DNA of 64,000 nucleotides from contig JAOAIU010000058.1 of assembly GCA_026414545.1 (NCBI GenBank), forward strand, positions 105,682 to 169,681, written 5' to 3'. Below the pieces are notes generated by a model. It saw nothing but the letters and a program-made list of their open reading frames with translations, ran no database searches and was not told the DNA's origin. The DNA comes from Candidatus Saccharicenans sp. (GTDB taxonomy: Bacteria; Acidobacteriota; Aminicenantia; Aminicenantales; Saccharicenantaceae). This document shows positions 1-8,712 of this stretch, one piece after another. The position numbers and the translations under genes were made by a program. The number at the start of each line of letters is the position of its first letter. The stretch's first letter is position 1.

Positions 1-2
1 GG

Positions 3-809
3 GCTGTCGACAGAAAACCAGCTTGCTGGAAATTCCGTTACTACCTCGGACTGATTTACTGGCATAAAGGAAGGTGGCCGGAGGCCAGGAAAATGTTTTC
101 CAGCCTGGATGAGGCTGACTATTATCCCGTCTTCATAGCCAGGGCCTACCTGAATCCTGGAGACCCGGACTCGGCCTACCATGACCTGAAAAAGGCCAGA
201 GAGCTGGCCCCTGAAGCCTGGAGGACCTGGCATCACCTGATAAGTCATGAATTGAGCCTGGGTCTTAAAGAAGCGGCACTGGAGAACTCTCTTCAGGCCA
301 TGGAAAAATTTCCGGACAATGTCTACATCCAATCCGACACCGTTAAGTCACTCCTGACCAACAACCTTTATGAACAGGCTTCCAGACTTCTGGACGGGAT
401 GCGCGTCCTGCCCTATGAGGGAGCCGGTGAGGTACACTATCTTTATGTGCGGACTCATCTTCACCTGGCCCTCGAGCTGATGCTGGGAAACAAATGGACC
501 GAGGCCCTGTCTGAAATTTCCCGCTCCAGGGAATACCCGGAAGCCCTGGGGACCGGGCGCCCCTATGACCCCGACCAGAGAATTCAGGATTTCCTGGAGG
601 CTACTTGCCTGGAAAAGCTCGGCCGGAAGGCCGAAGCCTGGAAAAAATATCAGGATATCCTGGATTATAGCCTGAAGTTTCCCTCGGGACCTTATGCCCA
701 TTTCTACCAGCTGGCCCTGAAAAAACTGAATCAGAAGCCCTTGATAGAAGCCTTTTCCCGGGAGGAGCTCGACGAATTCATGGAAAAAATAAAAAAGATA
801 TTAAGATAA
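3..809 (+). CDS. TPR-repeat protein, 5' end outside window
   Basis: The reading frame is already open at base 3 and runs through the first in-frame ATG at 93, so the gene starts upstream of the window and only the C-terminal ~268 residues are seen. The sequence has the helix-turn-helix spacing and small/aromatic pattern of tetratricopeptide repeats (YYLGLIYWHKGRWPEARKMF, then further repeats around AYHDLKKARELAPEAW and ALENSLQAMEKFPDN). TPR domains mediate protein-protein contacts, and no catalytic motif is visible. The C-terminus ends in a charged helix. Its stop is 54 bp upstream of the OmpA-like gene. The specific role is unknown. Confidence 0.75.
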   Translation, partial: AVDRKPACWKFRYYLGLIYWHKGRWPEARKMFSSLDEADYYPVFIARAYLNPGDPDSAYHDLKKARELAPEAWRTWHHLISHELSLGLKEAALENSLQAMEKFPDNVYIQSDTVKSLLTNNLYEQASRLLDGMRVLPYEGAGEVHYLYVRTHLHLALELMLGNKWTEALSEISRSREYPEALGTGRPYDPDQRIQDFLEATCLEKLGRKAEAWKKYQDILDYSLKFPSGPYAHFYQLALKKLNQKPLIEAFSREELDEFMEKIKKILR

Positions 810-837
810 TTGACTGTTTGGCATTAAAATATAGATA
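810..837 (+). promoter_or_regulatory. possible promoter for the OmpA-like gene
   Basis: A TTGACT -35 hexamer (810-815) begins right after the TPR gene stop. Weak -10 candidates follow at 830-835 (TATAGA, spacing 14) or 832-837 (TAGATA, spacing 16). The -35 is good and the -10 poor, so this is tentative. Confidence 0.3.
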
Positions 838-863
838 CCATATCACCAAGAAGGGAGGTTGCT

Positions 864-1532
864 ATGAAAAAAGTTCTTCCTGTGATTATTGTACTCTGCC
901 TGGTAAGCTTTAATTTCAGATGCGCCAGCTGGAGTAAAACGGCCAAGGGTGCGACCATCGGCGCGGCCGGAGGGGCTGTGGCCGGAGCGGTGGTGGGCAA
1001 GGTTGCTGGCAATACTCTGGCCGGAGCCTTAATCGGAGCGGCCGTGGGTGGAGCGGCCGGGGCTTACATCGGGCGCCAGATGGACAAACAGGCTGAAGAA
1101 ATGCGTCGTGACCTGCAAGGAGCCAGGGTAGATAGAATCGGCGAGGGCATAAAAATTACCTTCGATTCCGGTCTGCTATTTGACGTCGATAAATACGAGC
1201 TGCGACCGGCCAGTCAGGAGAATCTCAAGAAACTGGCAGTCATCCTGAACAAGTACCCCGATACTAATATCATAATAGAAGGGCACACGGATTCCACCGG
1301 AACCAGGGATTATAACCTGACCCTGTCCGAAAGAAGAGCCAAGGCAGTGGCTGCTTATCTGGCCCAGCTCGGGGTGCAGGCCTCAAGGTTTTCAGTTATG
1401 GGTTATGGTCCCGACCAGCCCATTGCCTCCAATGACACACCCGAAGGCCGTCAGCAGAATCGCCGGGTGGATTTGGGCATCGTCGCCAACGAAAAGTTGA
1501 AAAAGATAGCTCAAGAACAGGCCGGTAAATAA
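864..1532 (+). CDS. OmpA-family peptidoglycan-associated outer-membrane protein with glycine-zipper domain
   Basis: 222 residues. An N-terminal hydrophobic export signal ends at Cys20, which could be lipidated, although the residues before it (Asn-Phe-Arg) are not a standard lipobox. Residues ~28-70 are a Gly/Ala-rich glycine-zipper segment, usually membrane-associated. Residues ~100-210 are an OmpA C-terminal domain with the peptidoglycan-binding signature (EGHTDSTGTRDYNLTLSERRA). By family this tethers the outer membrane to peptidoglycan. The start is fixed by a GGGAGG ribosome site about 7 bases upstream of the ATG. It faces the convergent M14 peptidase gene only 4 bp away. Confidence 0.9.
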   Translation: MKKVLPVIIVLCLVSFNFRCASWSKTAKGATIGAAGGAVAGAVVGKVAGNTLAGALIGAAVGGAAGAYIGRQMDKQAEEMRRDLQGARVDRIGEGIKITFDSGLLFDVDKYELRPASQENLKKLAVILNKYPDTNIIIEGHTDSTGTRDYNLTLSERRAKAVAAYLAQLGVQASRFSVMGYGPDQPIASNDTPEGRQQNRRVDLGIVANEKLKKIAQEQAGK

Positions 1533-1536
1533 TCGT

Positions 1537-3222
1537 TCACCAGCTCTTATAATCCACCAGCGGCAGGGTTACTGGCTCTTCAATCCTGTAAATAGAAAAA
1601 TAATCCCCTGCTTCCGGAACCAGCTTAAACCCGAAGTACCGAATCAGTCCATACTCCGATTGCGGCTCGAGCAGGCAGGGGATCAGATTAGCCGCCGGTT
1701 GCTGGCAGCTTACGTAGAAATCGCCGCGTTTCAGGGGAATTTTGAGCTTCTCTGGCTGGACCTCCAGCTTTTCCGGGGCCAGATAATCGGCCCTGGCCGG
1801 AACCACCTCGATTGTTTTATATCCGGTTACCTCAACCTGGGCTGCTTTTTCCAGTATCTGCAGCCGGATACCATGCTGGACCAGGACCTCAGCCAGGTCG
1901 GTCCTATCGGCAGGAATTATGTAGCCCGACGGGCGCCTTATCGCCAGTCTGGATTCAACCAGCGGGAACCAGTTCTTCTCCACCCTGGTCACGACCTTCA
2001 ACCGGGATGGTCCCTGGTACGGCGCTATATCATCAGCCAGCAGATAATCGCCGGCCTTTTTGTCAACTTTAAGAATTCCTCTAATGTTTGAGCTGGTGCT
2101 TTCAAAAGCTTTAAGCTCGAGCTGCGGCTGGTTTGGGTCACGGACGTAGGCCATCTTTAGATGAACCGGGTCATCCCCTGACCGCTGCCTGGCCCGGGTT
2201 AACAGGTCCGCTCTCAACTTTTTTACCAGCCTCAGCATCTCCTCGGGGTGTTCGGCCACGACCTCGAGCAGGGCGCGTAGACCTTCATACTGCCAGCCGG
2301 TCCTGGCTTCCAGGCTGGCCAGGTCGTGCCTGGAAGCCCCTTCCTGGATGAAGGCCAGAGTCTCATATATCCCCAGGCTGTTGCGGCCATCGTTAAGGTC
2401 GGTGGTGCTGAAGCGGAGCATCATCTCACGGTTTTCTTCCTGGACAACCCTGGCCCCCGAGGAAGTATCCATGCCCAGGACTTCGCTGACCAGGTACTCA
2501 TGAAAGGTTATTTTCTTTCTGGCCAGTTTTTTCTCAATCTCTTTCATGATCATGTTTCTGGAATAATCCTGAAGCGACCGGTGAATGTTAAGGTTGGAAA
2601 CGCATCCGACCGAAACCCGGTAATAATCGTCTCCTTTTTCGTGAATATCCATGGTGATTTCCGGCTGGTACAGACTGAATATCCTGTGAATTATCTTGGT
2701 GGACTCGCCCTCAAGTTTGACATGGTCCCGGTTGAGGTCCAGTCCGGTCTCATTCTGCCGGATATCGAAGTAATTCCCATAGGGATTGGCCTGCGGAATG
2801 ACCAGGACGTTGACCTTCTTAAGCACCGGCCTCAACTCTCCGGCGGCCAGGTCCCGGATTAACCTCAGGGCTGCTTCCTTTCCCGACTGCTCGTTGCCGT
2901 GCTGGGAAGCGATGAACAGCAGAGTCGGCTTGTCCCGGTTAAGGGCCGTGGCCTCGAGGACTCCCTCTTCAGTCAGGACGCAGAGGAACAGGTCCCGGCC
3001 GGGATAATTTTCCACATCCCTTGTCTTTCCGGCTATCCTTACCTTGAGAACCGGATTACGGGCGGACAGCACCGACAGGAACCTGGTCACCTCTTCATGC
3101 TGGCTGTATCTGGTATACCTGGTCTCTTCGGCCGGAGTCTTGATGACCTCAGCGGCCAGCGAAAGACTTGTAAGCAGCCAGGCACCCAGAATTAGTAAGA
3201 TCGCCTTTTTCCTGGAATTCAT
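1537..3222 (-). CDS. M14-family zinc carboxypeptidase, exported
   Basis: 561 residues from the ATG at 3222, which has GGGAGG 5-6 bases upstream. A longer frame from a TTG at 3237 would contain this ribosome site and is rejected. A signal peptide covers residues ~1-24. The M14 zinc site is visible as His108 and Glu111 (SQHGNEQSGKEAA) and His194 (TMDIHEKGD), with the substrate-binding Asn-Arg in LDLNRDH near 164-165 and a Glu-rich segment near 287-294 where the catalytic Glu would lie. The C-terminal ~200 residues resemble the extra domain seen in bacterial M14 proteins and have no motif I can name. Predicted to remove C-terminal residues from peptides in the periplasm. It is the last of three exported minus-strand proteins, each with its own ribosome site and a gap of ~90-120 bp. 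Confidence 0.85.
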   Translation of the reverse strand: MNSRKKAILLILGAWLLTSLSLAAEVIKTPAEETRYTRYSQHEEVTRFLSVLSARNPVLKVRIAGKTRDVENYPGRDLFLCVLTEEGVLEATALNRDKPTLLFIASQHGNEQSGKEAALRLIRDLAAGELRPVLKKVNVLVIPQANPYGNYFDIRQNETGLDLNRDHVKLEGESTKIIHRIFSLYQPEITMDIHEKGDDYYRVSVGCVSNLNIHRSLQDYSRNMIMKEIEKKLARKKITFHEYLVSEVLGMDTSSGARVVQEENREMMLRFSTTDLNDGRNSLGIYETLAFIQEGASRHDLASLEARTGWQYEGLRALLEVVAEHPEEMLRLVKKLRADLLTRARQRSGDDPVHLKMAYVRDPNQPQLELKAFESTSSNIRGILKVDKKAGDYLLADDIAPYQGPSRLKVVTRVEKNWFPLVESRLAIRRPSGYIIPADRTDLAEVLVQHGIRLQILEKAAQVEVTGYKTIEVVPARADYLAPEKLEVQPEKLKIPLKRGDFYVSCQQPAANLIPCLLEPQSEYGLIRYFGFKLVPEAGDYFSIYRIEEPVTLPLVDYKSW

Positions 3223-3340
3223 GACAACCTCCCTCAATATCTTCTGCTATATCTAGCAATCTTATTTTGGATTTTGGTCAAATTTAAAAACTTCATTCTC
3301 AGCATTCACCTTGGTTTCTAAAGGCGGCCGCTGACTCCTT

Positions 3341-4618
3341 TTAATTCTTTTTTTCTTTTAACAATGACGGGTCCAGCTTAAGATTATGAATTACCACTTC
3401 ACCATTTCTTAGAACTTTTATCTTAATTTCTTCACCCCAGGAGAAACCGGCCAGCACCAAACGAAAGTCATTGACCTCAAACACTTCTTTCCCGGCAACC
3501 GACAGAATTACATCTCCCTTGTCCAGGCCTGAAGCCCGAGCCAGGGGTTCACTTGGCCGGGCAGCCACCACCAGGTTGTTCAGTCCCTCCACCTTTTTCA
3601 GGCTGATGCTGGCGGCCGGATAAGCGGGGTAATCCCTGGTTCTGACCCCATAAATAAAGTCACCCAGGCCGCGGGAGACCTTCAGGCTGGTGCCTTCAGG
3701 CGTCTGGACTCCGATTACCGTGACCTGAGGCAGGCCGCTCAACAGGTAGGCCCTAAAATTCAATCCGAGGCCGTAGAGCAGATGACCGGAGCCGGCCAGA
3801 ACCACCACTCGCCTGCCGGTAGCTTCGGCGGCCCGGACGGCGTTCCGCCCCATGGTCACATCCCAGGCTACCTGGGCCCGGTACAGGGCTTCAAACATGG
3901 AATCCAGCCCGGGGCCTTTCATCTGGGGTGGGATTTCTTCCGATTCGAAGATGGTCCGAACCAGGAGCCGGTGTTCTTCCTGGCCCAGGTCCAGCGGTGG
4001 TATAACTCCTTTTTCTTCATCGGTCAACGCTCCATACCCCTGCATCCTGACCTTGGTTATCAAGTTCCGCGGGGCATTCAGGGCAAAGATGGGCAGTTGA
4101 TGTTCGCGAGCAAAATCAAAAATCTTTTTGTAGTAACCATAATTAAAATTCCAGGTCACATACCATTTGATTTCCCTGAGGAAGCTGTCTTCATCGAGCT
4201 CTCCGGCAACCCAGCGGTCAAGAATCGGTTGTAAATCCACCGTAACCTGTTCCAGCCCGATGGCCAGGCGGGGATCCTGGCGATAGAGAGCTTCAATGAC
4301 CCTGAACTGCATGTCATGCATCTCCAGGTCGTCGTGGGTTTCGCCCAGGTGAATCAGGCGGGCCTTTTTCATTTCCTTAACCATGAACTCGAAGGAAACG
4401 GGTTTCCCTTTCCTGGCGGAATACAGTTTTCCGCTCTCCACTCTGATAAACTTGCCCCGCAGCTCCCTGGGGCCAAGTGGCAGGGTTAAGGCCTGGTCTC
4501 CACTGCCTTCCTGGGACCAGGACCAGGTCGACAGGATTCCAGCCATCAGAAAAAGCGCCAAACTTTTGCTCAGAATGATTAAAATTGTTTTAATTGTTTT
4601 CCCGGGGAAGTTTTTCAT
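3341..4618 (-). CDS. ChaN/DUF399-like haem-binding-family protein with C-terminal PDZ domain
   Basis: 425 residues with an N-terminal signal/anchor (residues ~1-36). Residues ~60-300 match the ChaN-like (DUF399) family: the opening RLIHLGETHDD, a later GLEQV and a conserved NAPR segment. Campylobacter ChaN binds haem and is linked to iron uptake, so a haem or iron role is inferred from the family only. Residues ~330-415 form a PDZ-like domain (ASGLDKGDVILSVAGKEV, then a strand-rich tail), an uncommon addition. AAGGAG lies 8 bases upstream of the ATG. It sits between a peptidase and an Ntn hydrolase, all three exported. Confidence 0.75.
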   Translation of the reverse strand: MKNFPGKTIKTILIILSKSLALFLMAGILSTWSWSQEGSGDQALTLPLGPRELRGKFIRVESGKLYSARKGKPVSFEFMVKEMKKARLIHLGETHDDLEMHDMQFRVIEALYRQDPRLAIGLEQVTVDLQPILDRWVAGELDEDSFLREIKWYVTWNFNYGYYKKIFDFAREHQLPIFALNAPRNLITKVRMQGYGALTDEEKGVIPPLDLGQEEHRLLVRTIFESEEIPPQMKGPGLDSMFEALYRAQVAWDVTMGRNAVRAAEATGRRVVVLAGSGHLLYGLGLNFRAYLLSGLPQVTVIGVQTPEGTSLKVSRGLGDFIYGVRTRDYPAYPAASISLKKVEGLNNLVVAARPSEPLARASGLDKGDVILSVAGKEVFEVNDFRLVLAGFSWGEEIKIKVLRNGEVVIHNLKLDPSLLKEKKN

Positions 4619-4707
4619 GACAGCAACTCCTTTTGATTGTCAGTCTTGATGATAACCATGGTGTCCATTCACTCTACATTTATTGCCCAAGAGTCTTCAA
4701 CCGGCTT

Positions 4708-5958
4708 TCACCGGATATCAGGAAACTCCAGACCGAGGTCTTGCCAAATAGCCTCAGCCAGGGATTCCTGAAAGGCCGCCACCCGACCCGGGGCTTCTCT
4801 CCTGCTTTCCCAGGCCCGGAGCTGGGTTCTGGCCTTTTCCAGAGCCTTGTTCTCAATGCGCATCAGCTTGGGCAAAACTCCCTCCCCACCGTAAGTCCTC
4901 AGTCGGGTGACATTCAAATATTGCGGCATCCTTCCTCTCCGGTCGGGATATAGATACTGTGCCAGCTTTCTGGAAAACGTATTGAGTGAACAGGTTTCTC
5001 GCCCCGGGGCCGTGGCTACCCTGGGCACCTGGCCGGACACCGGCCAGACCGGAATGGCGGCAATTGTGACTGGCTGGCCCAGGAGCACCCACATTGTGGC
5101 CAGGTCGGAACGCTCCGGGGACGGTGCTCCTTCAAAAACCACGGCTGAAGCCGTACTGTTTCTGTTTATGGTATCGTTGGTATTGATGTAAAGCGGCATG
5201 GATGGATCTTCGGGAAGAGGCCGGCTTAAAGGAAATGAATGAAGTTTCTCGTGACTTAAATCCCTGGCTGCCTGCTGCAGGATGAACTGCACTCCCAGTT
5301 GACCTGTAGCCCTGGCTGCCTCAGCCAGGTGCGACATCCGTTCAAACCTGATGAAACCGCCCCCCTGGAGGTAATCAGGAGAAGTATATGAAAAATTTGT
5401 CCTGACAATATAACCGAACGGAGCCACCTTCTTGTCGTCAGCATCAAACCGGGTATAGTATTCGGATGAGGTTTCGAAAAAGCAGGCCCTACCCCCGGCA
5501 TCAATCACCCCGAAATTGGCGGCCAGATCCCATTTTCCCTTTTCTCTCTGAAGCAATCGTTCGAAATCATCAACTGTGGCGCACTGGCTAAGGGCCAGTT
5601 TCATAAAAGCTCCATTTCCAGCGCCATCGTACTTTTTTTCCCTGACTGCCAGGTCATCGGCCTGGGAATTCATGATGGCCAGCCCCCGGTCGTTAAGGCC
5701 AGCCCAGACCTCTTGACCGGTTTCATCCTCGGAATCAACGAGGCCTATGAAATTGTACTTTTCTCCCTTAAAATACAGCAGCTTGTTGAGGAGCTGGGGG
5801 GTGTCACGGTTTTTCCACATCAGCGGCCGACCGCTGGCCGTGGCCTGGCCTGAGGCCACGATCAGGGTGCAAGCCAGACTTCTGACTGGATCAGTCAAAA
5901 CAATAAGGGCAGTGGATAAGCTCAGGAAAAGAATCGATAGTTTTTTAAATTTTTGCAT
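4708..5958 (-). CDS. Ntn-hydrolase (C45/C69-like acyltransferase or dipeptidase family), exported
   Basis: 416 residues. A signal peptide ends at Ala29 and the next residue, Cys30, starts the motif CTLIVASGQATASGRPLMWKNRD. This is typical of N-terminal-nucleophile hydrolases, in which cleavage exposes Cys as nucleophile. The downstream segments NDRGLAIMNSQ and GGRACFFETSSEY fit the choloylglycine-hydrolase / acyl-CoA:6-APA acyltransferase / C69 dipeptidase superfamily. The substrate cannot be told from sequence; cleavage of an amide bond in a peptide or N-acyl amino acid is likely. GGGAG lies 5 bases upstream of the ATG. It is preceded by a 552-bp gene-free region and has no neighbour that defines a pathway. 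Confidence 0.75.
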   Translation of the reverse strand: MQKFKKLSILFLSLSTALIVLTDPVRSLACTLIVASGQATASGRPLMWKNRDTPQLLNKLLYFKGEKYNFIGLVDSEDETGQEVWAGLNDRGLAIMNSQADDLAVREKKYDGAGNGAFMKLALSQCATVDDFERLLQREKGKWDLAANFGVIDAGGRACFFETSSEYYTRFDADDKKVAPFGYIVRTNFSYTSPDYLQGGGFIRFERMSHLAEAARATGQLGVQFILQQAARDLSHEKLHSFPLSRPLPEDPSMPLYINTNDTINRNSTASAVVFEGAPSPERSDLATMWVLLGQPVTIAAIPVWPVSGQVPRVATAPGRETCSLNTFSRKLAQYLYPDRRGRMPQYLNVTRLRTYGGEGVLPKLMRIENKALEKARTQLRAWESRREAPGRVAAFQESLAEAIWQDLGLEFPDIR

Positions 5959-6150
5959 TTCATCTCCCGTTATATATTGAGAGCATCATTGGCCTAATTT
6001 TACCTTATCTGCCCAAAATAAAAAAAGAACCTCAATTTAATTTCCACGTTTATGGGACTCATGGTTCGGATGACTACGACCTGGTCTTAGATATTCTCTG
6101 AGTGGCAGCGCCCGAAGCCTTGCCTGACAACAAAAAAAGGAAATCCCCAT

Positions 6151-6173
6151 TAATCTATTTCACTAATCTATTT
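6151..6173. repeat. tandem 10-bp direct repeat TAATCTATTT
   Basis: Two perfect copies, 6151-6160 and 6164-6173, separated by CAC (13-bp period). They are ~190 bp upstream of the Ntn hydrolase start. The spacing is close to a helical turn, as for tandem operators, but with only two copies in A+T-rich DNA chance is possible. Confidence 0.4.
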
Positions 6174-6272
6174 AATGATATGTTAAAAACAGGGCCCGCG
6201 GAATTTTGTACTGGCTTGAAACTGGAAGATAAACAGACAAACAATAAGAAGTAATAAACTCGATAGTTGCAG

Positions 6273-6310
6273 AAAAACTCAGCTTCCAGCCGGAACGTCA
6301 GTTAGCTGAG
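6273..6310 (-). terminator. possible intrinsic terminator downstream of the EF-G paralogue
   Basis: Read on the minus strand, CTCAGC(T) at 6310-6304 pairs with (A)GCTGAG at 6284-6278, with a short inner TCC/GGA stem, and is followed at once by five T (6277-6273). It lies ~200 bp after the EF-G stop. The long loop lowers confidence. The same CTCAGC arm can also pair upstream (see 6305-6478). Confidence 0.4.
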
Positions 6311-6478
6311 CCTGAACCATCCCGGACCCAATCATCAAATTTGCTGACAAATTTGATGAAACAGGAAGCAAGGAAAATCTGACCAGCCTTGAAAGGGTCT
6401 AGGCCACTGGTCCCACCAGGATGGAGCACCGGGTCTGCTAACAGACGACCTGCTTTCCTGTGCCCGGCTGGGCTCAGC
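6305..6478 (-). ncRNA. candidate structured RNA or long 3' UTR structure (nested inverted repeats)
   Basis: An outer perfect 8-bp pairing (GCTGAGCC 6305-6312 with GGCTCAGC 6471-6478) encloses three perfect hairpins. The first has 12-bp arms TCATCAAATTTG / CAAATTTGATGA at 6332-6343 and 6348-6359 with a 4-base loop. The second is CTGGT/ACCAG at 6407-6411 and 6415-6419. The third is GTCTG/CAGAC at 6433-6437 and 6442-6446. It begins 32 bp after the EF-G stop on the minus strand. It matches no RNA family I recognise (not RNase P, SRP or tmRNA). Strand is inferred from the adjacent minus-strand terminator and is uncertain. Confidence 0.35.
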
Positions 6479-6510
6479 CTTTGACTTTCTCTCTATTCCG
6501 AATTAGTTAA

Positions 6511-8604
6511 CTATTCTTCTTCGGGCTTGACCCGGCCTTCCTTGATGGCCTCGGCAATAATCTTCTGCTGGATCTGAGCCGGCACTTCTTCATAGTGAGA
6601 AAACTCCATGATGAAGGAGCCGCGGCCCCCGGTGATGGAGGTCAGGGTGGGCTCAAAATCCAGCATTTCGGCCATCGGCACCTGGGCTTTCAGTATTCTC
6701 ATGTTGCCTTTCTGCTCCATACCCTGCACCTTTCCGCGGCGGCCGTTAAGAGCACCCATGATATCTCCCATGTAGGCTTCAGGAGTATAGATTTCAACGT
6801 TCATCACCGGCTCCAGCAGGGTTGGCTTGGCTTCTTTCATCCCCTTCTTGAAAGCCATGGAGGCAGCAATCTTGAAGGCGATATCGGAGGAGTCAACTTC
6901 ATGGTAGGAACCGTCATAAAGAATGACCTTAAAATCGACCACCGGATAACCGGCCAGCACACCTTTTTTCCGGGCTTCCTGAATACCCTTCTCTATGGAA
7001 GGAATGAAATTCTTGGGAATAGCTCCGCCGAAGATTTTATCCTCAAACTCAAAGTCCTTGCCGCGGGGCAGGGGCTCCATCTTAATCTTACAATCACCGT
7101 ACTGACCTCGACCTCCGGTCTGCTTCTTGTACTTGCCCTGGACATCGGACCGCCCCTTAATCGTTTCCCGGTAAGGTATCTTGGGGGGTTTGAGCTCGAC
7201 GTCCACGTTGTAACGTTTCTTGAGCTTGTCGGTGATAATCCGGACGTGAAGTTCCCCGTTACCGGAAATCAACAACTGATTGGTCTCGGGGTCCCTTTCA
7301 ATTCTGACGGTCGGGTCTTCTTCCGTAACCCGGTGAGTGGCCTGGGAGATCTTGTCCTCGTCAGCCCTGGTCTTGGGTTCGATGGCAAAGGAAATCGAAG
7401 GCTCGGGAAACTTGATGGGCTCAAACTCGATTTCTGCTCCCTTGACACATAAAGTATCACCCGTCAGAGTAGCTTTCAGCTTGGCCGTGGCCACGATGTC
7501 ACCAGCTCTGGCCTGACCGGCTGGCACCTGCTCTTTTCCTTGCAGGAAAAAGACGCCCCCCAGCTTTTCCTCCGTATCTTTGGTGGTATTGCTGACGGTG
7601 GCATCGCCGCTCACCTTGCCAGAAAAAACCCGCATCAGCGAAATACGACCGGTGTAGGGGTCGGAAATGGTCTTGAAAACCAGAGCGGCAAACGGCCCGT
7701 CAGCGGAAAGCGGCAGTTCCTGTTCCTGGCCTTTAATCCTGGCCTTGACGCTGCCTCTTTCGACCGGCGACGGCATAAAGTCCACAATTCCGTCCAGCAC
7801 GGGCTGTATTCCGATATTGCTCAGGGCTGAGGCCGCAAAAATGGGGAAAATCTGGTGGGCCAGGATGCTTTTCTTCAATCCCTGGAGTAGCTCTTCGGCC
7901 GAAAGTTCTCCCTTTTCAAAGTATTTTTCCATCAATTTTTCATCGCTCTCGGCCACAAGCTCAACCAGCTGGGTGTACCTTCTTTCCGCTTCTTCCCTTA
8001 AATTAGCCGGTATTTCCGTTTCCTGGAACTTTCCACTCTCGTCTTTCTCGTACAGGTAGGCTTTCTTCTTAATCAGGTCCACCACTCCGGAAAAGTCCTT
8101 TTCTTCGCCCACCGGGATCTGAACCGGAATGGCCTGCCGCCCGAAAAACTGCTGAATCTCTTCCACTGTCCGCTTGAAGCTGGAATTTTCCCGGTCAAGC
8201 TTATTAACCACCAGCATTCTAGGCAGGTTGAGCTCTTCCAGCATTTCCCAGACTTTTTCCGTTCCCACCTCAACTCCGGCCACCCCGCAGACCAGAACCA
8301 GGGCCGAATCCACTGCCCGCAGGCTGGCCCTGGTATCCCAGAGAAAGCTGCTGTAACCGGGTGTGTCTATTAGGTTAATTTTGTGGCCTTTCCATTCTAA
8401 AAAACAGGGAGCGGAGTTGATGGATATCTTCCTCTCGATTTCCTCAGGGTCATAATCAGTAACGGTATTTCCTTTGTCTACCTTGGTCAACCGGGTAGTC
8501 ACCCCGCCGTCAAACAGAATGGCTGCAGTCAGTGAGGTCTTGCCAGACGAACCATGCCCGATGAAGGCAATGTTCCTGAGCTTTTCCGGGTTGTATTCGG
8601 CCAT
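6511..8604 (-). CDS. fusA: elongation factor G paralogue (EF-G2-like translational GTPase)
   Basis: 697 residues with the full EF-G architecture: GTPase domain, beta-barrel domain II and domains III-V (PPKIPYRETI, RGQYGD, GRRGKVQGMEQ). The GTPase motifs are G1 GHGSSGKT (16-23), G3 DTPG (80-83) and G4 NKLD (134-137). The P-loop and the switch I region (ERKISIN) differ from the GHIDAGKTT and RGITI of canonical EF-G. This points to the divergent EF-G2 subgroup seen beside the main EF-G in many bacteria, and the absence of rpsL/rpsG/tuf neighbours agrees. The ATG at 8604 is chosen because GGAGG is 7 bases upstream; the ATG at 8610 is too close. It has its own promoter candidate. Confidence 0.9.
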   Translation of the reverse strand: MAEYNPEKLRNIAFIGHGSSGKTSLTAAILFDGGVTTRLTKVDKGNTVTDYDPEEIERKISINSAPCFLEWKGHKINLIDTPGYSSFLWDTRASLRAVDSALVLVCGVAGVEVGTEKVWEMLEELNLPRMLVVNKLDRENSSFKRTVEEIQQFFGRQAIPVQIPVGEEKDFSGVVDLIKKKAYLYEKDESGKFQETEIPANLREEAERRYTQLVELVAESDEKLMEKYFEKGELSAEELLQGLKKSILAHQIFPIFAASALSNIGIQPVLDGIVDFMPSPVERGSVKARIKGQEQELPLSADGPFAALVFKTISDPYTGRISLMRVFSGKVSGDATVSNTTKDTEEKLGGVFFLQGKEQVPAGQARAGDIVATAKLKATLTGDTLCVKGAEIEFEPIKFPEPSISFAIEPKTRADEDKISQATHRVTEEDPTVRIERDPETNQLLISGNGELHVRIITDKLKKRYNVDVELKPPKIPYRETIKGRSDVQGKYKKQTGGRGQYGDCKIKMEPLPRGKDFEFEDKIFGGAIPKNFIPSIEKGIQEARKKGVLAGYPVVDFKVILYDGSYHEVDSSDIAFKIAASMAFKKGMKEAKPTLLEPVMNVEIYTPEAYMGDIMGALNGRRGKVQGMEQKGNMRILKAQVPMAEMLDFEPTLTSITGGRGSFIMEFSHYEEVPAQIQQKIIAEAIKEGRVKPEEE

Positions 8605-8669
8605 ATTCATTCCTCCAGTCTGGTTTTTTCAGGCCAAGAAAGAGATTCTTGGAAGCCAAATGAGTATAT

Positions 8670-8698
8670 ATGATAGTAAAAAAAGGCGATTTACTCAA
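8670..8698 (-). promoter_or_regulatory. sigma-70 type promoter for the EF-G paralogue
   Basis: Minus strand: TTGAGT (8698-8693), 17-bp spacer, TATCAT (8675-8670). Expected start of transcription is near 8663, leaving a ~60-base leader with the GGAGG ribosome site. It lies in the 108 bp after rluD. Confidence 0.45.
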
Positions 8699-8712
8699 GG
8701 TAAGCGGGCAGA

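Larger units (their letters stand above)
5959..6510. other. 552-bp gene-free region between the Ntn hydrolase and the EF-G paralogue
   Basis: No supported coding region on either strand. The left part (5959-6270) is A+T-rich and holds two direct copies of TAATCTATTT (6151-6160, 6164-6173). The right part (6273-6480) is packed with inverted repeats, listed separately. The minus-strand promoter of the Ntn hydrolase should lie here. I see TATATA just upstream of its ribosome site but no good -35. Confidence 0.7.

Noticed and set aside
6361-6480. SRP RNA or RNase P RNA
   Set aside because: Checked both strands for the conserved SRP GGAAG/AGCAG loop and the RNase P GAGGAAAGTCC and ACAGAA motifs; only partial, scattered resemblance.
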